Part shown: one piece after another, positions 14,701-26,700 of the stretch
How positions within the stretch are numbered: the first letter of the stretch is position 1
How the letters are laid out: every line of letters starts with the position of its first letter
Assembly: GCF_037975245.1 (NCBI RefSeq)
Contig: NC_092562.1
Span: forward strand, 16,054,521-16,118,520
DNA length: 64,000 nucleotides
Reading direction: 5' to 3'
DNA from: Apostichopus japonicus
Lineage: Eukaryota; Echinodermata; Holothuroidea; Aspidochirotida; Stichopodidae
Notes under the pieces: model-generated
What the model saw: the letters and a program-made list of their open reading frames with translations, nothing else
Told to the model about the DNA's origin: nothing
The model's database searches: none
Position numbers and translations under genes: made by a program

Positions 14701-17700
14701 CAATACAGAACAGTTGATAATTAATGGGGATAATAGGCCTACCTGACAGCATTAGTGCCGATAAATTCTAAGCAGCTAGCTCGGTTTTTGTGATGATGTA
14801 AAATAGATTGATTTTTTTCTTTTTCTTGAGACATCTCATGGGCGGCAAAAAAATCATTGGCGGGCGGCATGTGGCCCCCAAGCCCTAGGTTGCCCACCCC
14901 AGGTATAAACAGTACAACCCCGTCTACCGAGACTCAAGATCTCGTAGCGACCGTACGGTGTTTACTCTCTCAAGTCTTACCTTTGATGTCTTGGCTTCAT
15001 CCTCCAACTTGACAAGAAGTTCTTGAAACTGCTCCAGGGCTTCATCTGATTTCTTCACCTGCTCCTGGTACTTCTCCAAGTCTTGCTTCAGTGTCTCCAC
15101 TTCTAACTTGAGTGCATCAAGCTCCTAGATAAGAATGAAAATGAGGGACGGAAATAACAGAACAGGAAATAAAAAATAAATAAATAGACAGATACATAGA
15201 CATAGATAGAGACGGACAGACGGTCGGATGGATTTATGGATGGATAGACATAAAAATAGATAGAGAGAATGATTAAAGACGGATAGATATATAGACAGAT
15301 AGATAAATTGATTGATTGATAGATGGATAGACAAAAAGATAGATAGATAGATAGATAGGTAAGTAGGTAGGTAGATAGACAGACAGACAGATAGATAGAC
15401 AGAATTATAGATAGACAGATAAATTGATTGATAGATGGATAGACAGACAGATAGATAGACAAAAGATAGATAGATAGATAGACAGACAAACAAATAGACA
15501 GACAGATAAATAGATTAGTTTCAGGAACTGGAAGAATAATTTTCTTTCCCTTACTGCTTAAATTTTATGTAGCTTTTCAGACTTAACCCTTTTGCTCCCC
15601 CCCCCCTTCCAGCCACTGGCTCTTTTACACATTTTTTGGTTATAATTGATCTAATTTTCACTATGATAGGATTCACCACTCACCTGATATTTTCCCTCCA
15701 TCTGTTTCTTGGACTCGTCTGCCTTCTTCTTGGATTTAGTGATCATGCTCTCGGCTTCCTTCAGCTCCTGCTCTCGGACTGATTTGGCATCTTTTATTTT
15801 AGCCTCCAGTAACTTGGCTTTCTCGCTCAGTTCTTTCTGCTTGTCTTTGTACTCTGTCATCGCTTTCTGTTGTTCCTCTGTTTGTAACAAAATGTCAAAG
15901 GGAGGCAGGTGATACTTAATTTAACTCGCTGGGTGAAGTTTTCGAACACTTCAGATTTCAAGATTTAATTGTGAAATGTCGACAACTACGACGACAGCCG
16001 TCTGACCGAGAGTATTCGGTCATCCAAACATAAGTCGACGGATTAAGCTGTGGGGCTTAGGAGATCACCCTTTGAGATTATGATTAACTTTTCCATCTAT
16101 TACCATGGCCCCAAAAGTGCACTTGTAACATTTCCTAACACTACCACCCTCCTGGCTCCCAAATCATCAAGTTATTTTTTTAAATAAAACTGATATTGAA
16201 CTAACAAACAGGATGATAGCCCTGCTTATGTTTCTTCAAAGTTGAGTCCTTCTAAAATTATGTCAGTCGAAACTGATTACAAGAATAAACCCCTTGTCTT
16301 GCTTTTAATGCCTCTCTCTTCAGTCAGTGCATTCCTAATTTAGGGCAAGGAGACATGTTCAACACACGCCCTCTTTCGTCACGGTAGGAATTTGCCAGAC
16401 CTTACCAATCGCTGTTGGCAAGGCCAATTTGATATCATGGATGATTACATAATGCCTTTGTGAAAATAGTGCGTAGACTTTGATGGAAACAACCTCATTT
16501 TCACTGGCAAATATTTCAGACTATCTTAAGAATAGAATTAAGTGTTAAATCGTTTGGAGACTGTCATGATTTCTTCATCATTATAACTGATAGAGCTAAA
16601 AAGTGAGGCTTATTTTTAATGCAAAACTAACAATGTTCAGTGAAGTGGATAATGAAAGTGTCATTATTTATATGGCAAGTTTTTAATGATTCGCCAACAA
16701 CAGTCATTTAAAGTAATACCCCCATTTGACTCAAATACACAGAAAAGTATTTCTCCATGGCTTGATTACTTATTCTGCAAGTTTGCCATCACTTCTCAAG
16801 TAAATCATTTGGAAGTCATTTTGAAGGTCAAGTTGAAGAAGCACAGCAGAAACTTGCCAATCTGTGCAGTGCTTATCAATGAATTCTCCAAGCATGCAGA
16901 GATATTATCGACTTAACATACCTTTAGCCTCTCAACCAATGCAGTATGTTTGATTACACAGTGCCATTTTGATAAAATAAAAACAACATAATTTTTCAAA
17001 ATGGTACAAACCATCCTTATTCAGCACAAAACTTAGAACAACATGACAGAATAGTTTTCAGTGAGAAATTCACACCCTTAGGAGTAGATTCACATGAAAA
17101 ACATGTGTTAACATCTGGATTTTGGTCAGGAAAAAAAAAAATCTTTCCATAAAAACAAATTTTTGATTGATGCTTGTAAATAATCGCAAGAGGGACAAAA
17201 TGATTTTGAAGCAAGTTTGTTGATATGTTCACGGTAGAATGATGAATAAGAGGATATCTGACCAATGGATGCTTCCAGGGCTTGTATCTCCTCCAGTTGT
17301 TTATGGTGAGTACTCTGTTGTAATCTTTCTTGTAGGAGACTGGTCTCATGGACTTTTAGGTCATATTGTTCCTTCATTTGCAGAAACCTTAAAAAGGAAA
17401 AAGTCAAAAGTTAGATTCAGTAAATAATTATAATAATAATAATAATAACAACAGTGATAATAAGAATAACTAAACAAGTAACCATAATTATTGTTCCTTC
17501 ATTTGCAGGAACCTTAAAAGAAGAAATAATAGAATATAGTACACAAACTAAACAATAATAAAATCAAAAGCAACAACAGATACATTTTCTAAAGAATCAA
17601 AATCCAGGAAATACAGTTTATTGCCATAAATAATCAAAATATGAGCTGAAAAGATGGGTCCTTGTGTCAAACAAAAAAATAGTCACAGTAGTGGAAGAAC

Positions 17701-20700
17701 ACATTGATGGTGAGCGAGGGATGGCGGCATTGAAAATTGGTGAAAGTTTTCACTACCCATAAATTTCAAGAAAACATCTTAGGATTGACCGATTTTGAAA
17801 ACATAAACTTTACTGTCCTGACTATCAGGATCAAATGTTAATATTCAAGGAATTCATACTTGTCAGCGGACGATCTGAATTTATTCAGCTCAGAGTCAAT
17901 TTTCTCCAGTTCACCCCGATTGGTGTTGAGGGCTTCCTCTGCCTCTTGCAGTTCGCTCAGTTTCGCTAAGACATTAGCACCTTTCGTTCTCGCACCTGAG
18001 GAAAGTTATGGGTTTGAAGAGGAAAGATTTGACTTTGTCCAAAAAAAAAACGGGCAAAGGAGACAAAAGTCATGCAGGGGTGTATTGTTTCTTATCTCTG
18101 ACAAACTAGCGGCTGATTAGTATAAAGATTATTGCATTAGATTATCATTTGAAGATGACACAGCACACTGATCAAATTAACCTATCTCGCAACAATCTGA
18201 CACCCTGCTGACGTGTAACAATTCCAAGGAAGAAAGATATTTCCTACATTTACAGCCGTATAGTGCAATGTGTGTGCTGCAAACAAATGCTATCATTCTT
18301 TACCAATGCATTATTTTGAAATGAAAAAGTCAGTACAGAATTTTCTTGCAATGACTTTGATAAAGAATATTCATTATATGATTTGCATAGTATTTTAGTT
18401 GTTTGGTGGTGCCTCAGTTAGGTTTTGAAGCTGTCAAATCCTGTGTTGTTACTATACTGTAATAAATTCTTAATAACTCACTCAGTCAGGAATAGCTAAC
18501 TGTTTTTAACCACATAGGTATCATAGTCAGACCGAGTGGTACCAGAATATGTAAGAACATTACAGGACTTGGTCAGAAGATTGGAGCAAGATGTTACCAC
18601 TCAAACTTCAGATTTTTAAGAGCTTACCTCCTGTCAGCGTTCCAGATGGATCAAAGGTGTCCCCGGCCAGAGTGACTGACCGAGTCTTCACACGAGGATC
18701 AAACGCGACCTAAGTACAAAAGGAAAACAACTCTCTGCCTGACTGATGCATTTATTATATATTAATGACTAAATAAGTAATTAAAAATTATAACTTTATA
18801 TAAGCTGGTATATGAGGATCAGACACAACCTACCATATGCAACAAAATAAACAAATTCTGCCAGACTAATGAATGTTTTAATGAGTCAGTTAGTCCCCTT
18901 GCTTGAAAGACAAGCATATAAATCTTGGATGAGGTTCGATATTAGCCAGTGTGTAAGTGATACTTTGAAGACACAAATAAAAACAGAACTTTATGCAATG
19001 TGGCTGTGACATAGACAAACCATGATGAAGTCAGACAACATAAGTTTCATGATATATTCATTACAACCAGTTCACAGTTTCATGTTTTTTTTTTGAAAAT
19101 CAGGCAAAGAGAGTCATGGTTATAGCTCCTTTAAATTTGGGACTATGATTGATGTCGTGCACAAAGGGATACTACAATGTGGATACTACAAGAGGATACT
19201 ACAAAGATAAAAATGTAACGCATCACATTACCTTTTTAGCCTGCTCCATTTGGTCACAGACTAAAGTGGACCCAAATACAAATTTCATGGCTGTCTCCAG
19301 ATCGCCTTTGAATCCGACCAAGGTTAAGGCGGTTCTGACTTTGTCTTTTCCGACCTGGAATGTAAAGATAGTTTGGTAAAATAGGGCAATGCCGGCGGGG
19401 TGGGTGGGGGTGGGTAGATCAGTTTGTCAGATGGACATAGCACTACTAATGAAAATATTACTTGGTATTTCAAAGATCACAAATCAACCATTCCCAATCC
19501 CCAAATTTTTTAAAAATGTATTCAATTATTGATGTTAGAAACTGAGTTCTTGCTAGCAACAAAATCTATCATGTCTGGCAGGACAATATTACAGCGCTCG
19601 GATTATACACCTGGCAACGTGTCCAGCAGCAAGAGATACTCACCACCTGTTGAGCTGCCTTGACTGTTTTGTCATTGATGCTCCTGGCAGCGATCTTGTT
19701 GAGTGGAATGATTGTATATCGTCTTCTTAAATCCCCATTCTGTAGTAACTTCTTACCCGTTACTTCTGTGTCCACAATGACATTATAAAGCTGTCAAAGA
19801 AACCATTCAACATACAACAGGATGAACATTTTGAGATTACCCGAAACAGTTTCTATTCGTTAAACTTAAAAGTCACTATATGAGGTCAATCTCTATGCTT
19901 CCTCCTGATTACCTAGGTTGATACATCCTAATACATGATATCACTCATTTACTTTCAATATTTTCAAAGCTTGTACAGCATGAATGAAGTGACTTAACCT
20001 TATCAGAGAAACAATTTTTACCTAGCCACCTGCAACACAAAAGATTCATGGATTACAATATAGAGATATTTTTTAATTTCATTTTCAAGTTATGATAACA
20101 ACATAGATTGAGTTGCCAAATCACATAACCAATGACACCAAAATGGAAGATCGTTTGACTAAGTTATAATTAATATTTTTGTAGAATGTGAATTCACATT
20201 ACAAATAAAAACTTGAAAAACATAACAATACAAAAGATGAAAGAAAATCATTGTAACAAAGCCCTAATATGTTTGGGTCCATCCATTCCATTAAAAAAGA
20301 TACAATTTTGCTTATCAGTACTGATGCAATATTTTTACAGCTTTATGGCAAATTTTTTAAACTATGAATATAAAGACAAACCTTCCTGCCTGCGGTGACT
20401 TCCAGAGCTGTGGCGTATTTGACGTCTTTCACCTTCACCATCCTGGCAACCAGGCCGTGAACCTTTGAGCGATCAAAATTCTTCTCAGGACTCTTGTAGT
20501 TGAAGCTTAAATTAGGAAACCTAAACGACATTTTACAGAAAAAGGAAAGAGACAAGGTTTTTTCTTAAATGTTTTTGTTGTTGTAACGTATCCAAGACAG
20601 TAGTTGGTAAAGAATCTGGGACAGCTATTCTAATTTTGGGTCAAAACTTGCTTGTTGCCTGAAGCATCACCTTGGTATTGAAGTTAACTACATCGTAAGC

Positions 20701-23700
20701 TTGTATCAGAAATCTCACAAGAGATATTTGAAACACTGTGATTGTGAATTTAGTTTCACCTAGCCTACTAAACATGTCAGAACCAGGATGCTGAATATGC
20801 TAAAGTTTTCTCTGGACTAAAAGTGCTATATATGAAGCTATTATCTATAACACTTCCAACTCTGCAATGTGACTCCAACTATACTAAATTTCCTGGAGAT
20901 TGTCTGACCATACCTGGCCGTGAGGGCATTAACCGTGTCTTGCAGCTTCTCCACTTCTGCTGAGAGGGCCCGCCTCTTCTTAGCCAGCCCCTCCTCTTTA
21001 CCATCCTCAAAGCCTAGCTTCTTCATTTCCGTCTGAGAGTAAAGACAATGGTACATTTTGTAGAGTGAGTCATACCTGGACATGTCATATGGATGCCTAT
21101 CATACAAAACTTTATCGGTAGATTTTTGACACATAGCGGCAGAATGTTCATTTACAGAATCACTCTTGTTCGAGTTTCCGTCGAATGTTGATCCAGTCTT
21201 ACGGGGACTAGTGACTAGGCATATAGAATGTGTCAGACTTAACAGTAGATTAAGAAGGGAGTGAAAGTTGGCAGTGACACAAACATAGGGTCAATTGGGT
21301 GGAGGGGGGGGGGGGGATGTTGCTAAAAAGATCACAAATTTGTAGCTTAGCATTGGGCAGTGTAGGTGAGCAGTTGGATATGGACGGTTAAAACAGTAAC
21401 TGCAGCAGGCCAAGAGTTCATGGTGACAAAATAAAACTGGACTGCAACTCACAAGAAAAGATAATCTACATACCTGAAACCTATCCTTCAGCTCCTACCA
21501 CCCACCCCCCACCCCACTACCCCTTTCACCAATCAAAGGATAGAATACAAACATTAAATACATTTTTCAATGCCACAAGGATTATGTCTCAACAAGGTTG
21601 TATTTTCCTTTAGAGATAATATAATGGCTCGGTTTCTTACCTCCAATTTGGTTTTATTCTTTTCTATATTTTCGAGGTTACTCTTGTCCTTCTCATACTC
21701 TTTCTCAGTTTTCTTCAGTTCTGTTTGTTTCTTCTTCAGTTCACTTTGAGCATTCTTGAGCTTCATCTGAGCTTCCTTGAGGTTGGTGTCTGCAGTGCTG
21801 AGACCATCTTTGCAAGCTGTGAGATATAAAAATTTAAAAAAAGTTGAAACGAATTGTTTGAAATATGTACATCAACAAAACTAACTTTTTATCTATTCAT
21901 AAAGTTACAAACAAAAATAGAATTTTGAAAAGGAAAAGTTACATTGTTCAAATAACCTTGGTGTTACATAAACAGTTCTAATATATGATAGGCTTTCCTC
22001 GATTCAATTACCGACTAAAGCAAAGCCATTTGAAACTTTTTCCTTCAGTAAAAGTGAACCATTAACAAAGCAAACCAGGAGGAAATTCTCTGTCAAAATT
22101 GATACCAAATTTTGCACTGTGAACTTCCTTGGTTAAGTCCATTTAACAAGGCACCCGATGGAAGCAACAAGGGATGCATTGTTACTCTTCAAGTATCATA
22201 AAAAATAAATTATAACAAACATAACAAATTTCCAATGTTTGTGGATCATGCATTTACAATAGATAGTTGACATCGCATCGTCGAGGGTCCCAAGTAAATT
22301 TTGTGCAACAAGTAACAGTGTCCCTCTAACTAATTCACCTTGCCAGTCGCATTGGTGAAAAAGTTGTGCACAAATCTAGGGCTGATTTAGATTATGATTG
22401 TACTGACCTAAGAGCTGATCGGCCAGTGTGGCTTCCTGTCCGTCCTCGTTACTGGATAGTCCACTGGACACAGCCTGGTAATGTTTCTGGGCCGCTGAAA
22501 CAGCTTCTGCATCTTTCTTACACTGTTCCTCCAGTTTACCAAAGTTGCTGGACCATTTCTCAATTTCTTTTTCCTTAGCTTTTAGGGTTGCTTGATCCTA
22601 TGGAGTAAAATCATAAAATAAATGAAGTTAATTATAAAACAATAGTTGGCAATGGACACGTAGAATGTTGTCGTCTTTATACCCCCATCAAATTTATAAC
22701 ATCCATTTCTGTGAGAGGGGAGTAGGTGTATCCTACAGCATTGATGCACATGGTTTGAGAACAAAGTTCACTGTGACCTATCAAATCAATGGTGTAACCA
22801 CCTAGCCTCAGTCACTAGCTGAGATAACAGCCTTGCTGTTTTTCTAGTGTCCTACATAGGTTAACCTTCCTACTGGAATGTTATTTTTGTATTAAACTTG
22901 TACAAACATATGAGAAATAAATTTCAAATTGAAAAAAATTGAAATTAGTGCCTGAATGATTAGACCCTTCAAAAGTATCACAGTTGGATCAAACTTTTAA
23001 AGTGCAATTGGAATGAATGATTCTCACCTCTGAGAAACTCTTTTCAATTCCTTTCTTCTTCTTCTTCTCTTGGTTGAGTGTTTCTCGTTGATGTTGAATA
23101 GTACTCTGCATCTTGGTATCCTCATTCTGGCGTTCCGACAAAGTCGTCTCCAATTCTTTCAGGATGCCACCGGCTTCCTCATCCCTCTTCTGTTCCAGCT
23201 CTCCGATTACGCGGTCGAGGTCCAGCACTGATTGGTCGATCTAGCCAGGTAAACATGGACGATTAAATGAGAGATAGAGGGAGACAAAGAGAGAAGAAAT
23301 AAATAGGATGGTTCCAGATTGAAGTGAAAACTGAAACGAATGAAGATGAACTAAAAGTTAACGAAATAGTCAGGTACAGTTTTAACAATCTACAGAATCC
23401 AGATATCAGACCAGTCTTATGTAATCATAGATACATGGCCAGAAAAATGTCTTCTTACAAAGTGGCTGCTGCTGACAAAATGCATCCACTTTGACAATCC
23501 TGAGAGCTTCTTACTTGCTGACACATACTGCACAGGGTATGTATACAGCAGTTGATGCAAACTGCTCTTTTGGCGAGTTTCCAACGTATGCAAATGCTAC
23601 CATTAGTACTATAGTGATCTCCTTCATTAGCAGTGAAACCTATTGGGATTCAAGTTTTGCCCTTCAGCTAATGCTGTTAGACTGTTCTTACAAGAAAGGC

Positions 23701-26700
23701 TGAACTGTTGGTGTTTCATTTAGAATGCTGATAAGGGTCTCCAAAGTAGAGATAATATTCCATGAATAAATTGTCATTAAGGAAACTAGAAAATGGTGTT
23801 GCAGTGAAAAATTGACTTGTGTAAGATAATCACATACCACCCCCACCCCCTCCCCCTTCCCCAATTCATGAACTGCATTCCTGCTAAAAAAAAGCTTCAT
23901 TAGCTAGTAAAGGTAGCTCATCCAACATTAATACCTCCTTCAACCTCTGTCTGTAATTGTTGGAGGTTTCAAACATCTTTGCTAAATCATCGGCCGAAGA
24001 TTTGGAAGTTTTTTCGGCGCAGACAAACTGATAGGCGACGTGCCACCTGGAAAGATGCTCCAACTCCCTCATCACTTTCTGGTACTCCAGATAGGATGCT
24101 CGCTCCTCCTTGAGACGGTTAAGGGTTGGAGCAATCTCTTCCTCAAGAATCTGTTGGACGAATAAAGACGAAGGTAAAAGTTTTACTTTAAAGGCATTGA
24201 AGACTCGCCCAAAACTGCGTGCGGCCATCTGAAAAAGTTAAGTTTCTGTTGCTTGCAAGTGACGTTTTGTTCGGCCGCTACGAAATGCAGACAGTAATGA
24301 AACGTGATACCTTAATTGTTATCTTTAGCTGGACCTGAGATGTCCATCGCTGTATGGTTTGTATACTGTGCTGTGGGTATTGACCGCAGCTGTATGCACT
24401 GACTATACACAAGTGTCTAATTACCGACGGTAGCAAGGTGTGTGTGTATTTTCTGGGATCGATGGTGGTGTTTAACACTTCTGTTACACCTCATTCGAAA
24501 CTAGGTCAAATTACCGGCATTAGACGTTTCTTTTTGCGCGAGTCTTCACACCCTTTAAGGGTAATTTTGTTTATCTTTGATCTTATTTAGAGTAATAACA
24601 TTTGATGAAGTCAAAGAAAAGACAGATTTCTACAGCTCATCTGATTAGCAGACTCTACATGCTAACAAAAGCTTAAGTCTCATTTCAGTGTCAATACAGT
24701 TCGATTCAGATCAATTGCTTGTGAGCTATCAATGCACTGAATTTATATACAAAAGTTTGTCTTATAATAGGTCAAAGGCAAACTTGTTGTTACAAAGGCA
24801 AACTAGATACTCACTTCACTTAATATTTTTCCAGTCTCTTTCCACAATTAAAATATTTGCAAGAACTCCCAAATTGGTATAAGGTACCAATAAACCATAG
24901 AAAACAAAACATTATTAAAAAAACAAAAACAAAAACAAAAACAGGCAATATCAGTACTAACTTATTAAGGTGTGTAGCTTTCTCAAGTATATTCTAGTTG
25001 TAGAATTTCTCTACAAAGTCATAGATCTTTACTGTCCAAACAATTTCAGAATCACAATTAACCACAGGGAATATGTACTATGCAGCAGTACTCACAGATT
25101 CAATTTCCTTCAGCTTAGCATCTTTCTTTTCGATAGTCTTTTGCGCTGATGTTCGTTTATTCTCGTACATTCTTGTTCCTGCAGCTTCCTCGATCATCGA
25201 AAGAATCTAATATGAGACCATTTTTTAGGAAAGACAAGAGTGTGTACTTTTACTAATATTGAATATGTAGTTTATTAATTATAAATGTAGCATTACACAT
25301 GCAATACTAAGGAAAATAAACTTATATCATATGATGCAGAGTTGCATACGATAGTGCTTTGAGCTCAGTGTTAGAATCAACTAAGTACAACTGTGTACAA
25401 CTGGAGTGTTAGCTCAGTGGTTAACGCCGGTGCCTTTCAATCATAAGGTCCCTGGTTCGAGTCACTCCCAGATTAATGTATGTCGTCCAGTTACACAGTT
25501 GTTGACAATTAACAATTCATAATCATGGACGTTAAATATGAATGTAAGAGACTGACTTCGGTCAGCTTGCGGCTTTGATAAGCCAAGGAGGCTTCTTTGC
25601 TAGTTCCTGCTTGCAGGAGGCTCTAATATATACATACAACTGTGTGCATGTACAAATGTCATGGTAATTTAATCAGTGTTATCTATCCACACTGTCATCA
25701 TAAGCTATGGTAAGACTCTTTGACTTACCTCTGGAGGTTTCATGTTCAGGACTTTGGTAATCCTCCCCTAAATGAAAAAACAAGAACACAGGAAAAAATA
25801 ACTACGTAAACTACTTCAAAGGATGTATGACATAGAAAGAAAAAAGCAATTCCCAGTGTCGAGAGTCATGATGACATTTTCAAAAGTTAAAAAAGAATAC
25901 ACCAATTCACCAAAGATACCAATTGGGGACAAGAACGTTCTGCATTTTTGTACGAATTTGCAACAAACTTGTAAAATTTGTAACTATACATACTTGAATG
26001 TTAAAGGAAAGGTACTTGAAAACATAGTGTTTCTGTGGTTAAGAAGAATCCCACCAGGAACAATAGCATAAGGCAAGCACTTCAGAGTTTGCAAATGAGT
26101 TATTTCTTTGCTCTTTCAAAAATTTGTTTATCATTTCTCAGTCAGCATATTGTTGTTGATTTACTCATTTTATAATAATATAACAACAACAAATTATGTC
26201 GGCAGCCCTTCCCTGCCAAATCCTGGGGTGAAATTTAACCAAAAAGAAGGGGAAAAATTATATAGGGGTCAAAACCAAGTAAGGAGTAGATAGCTCAGTA
26301 AGCAATGCACAGAATTTGTAAACCTGAGGTGACTGGTTTGATGCCTCGTTCTTGCCAATTCTCTGTGCCCTTTTATATAATTTGTTTATAAATAAATTCC
26401 AAGTCAGTTTTCTGTTACTGATTTTCTCACAGAACAGACTTTGATATATAGTTTGCCACAAGGCTGACAAGAATGAGAAACTGTCGAGTCTGCGAAATCA
26501 AATTTCTAATATGATTAGCAAAATGACTGAATGCAAGTAAATACCAAAAAGTTATGTCTCTGACTGAAAATACTAGTCAGTAAAACTGAAAATAAACTGT
26601 TTCATCAATAGTCACTTTTCCAAACAAAGATGAAAGGAACATTGATATTAACATTCTGAGGTGGCATTTGCAAGGGTCACCCATTTCTCACAATACCTGC

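Noticed and set aside
15103-15493. Two overlapping reverse-strand ORFs of 122-128 codons
   Set aside because: They are Tyr/Leu/Ser/Ile repeats translated from the GATA/GACA microsatellite.
25403-25470. Possible functional tRNA gene
   Set aside because: The A and B boxes are good, but the arms do not fold as a clean tRNA. The same unit with a shared body occurs at 6.1 kb, so it is a SINE head.
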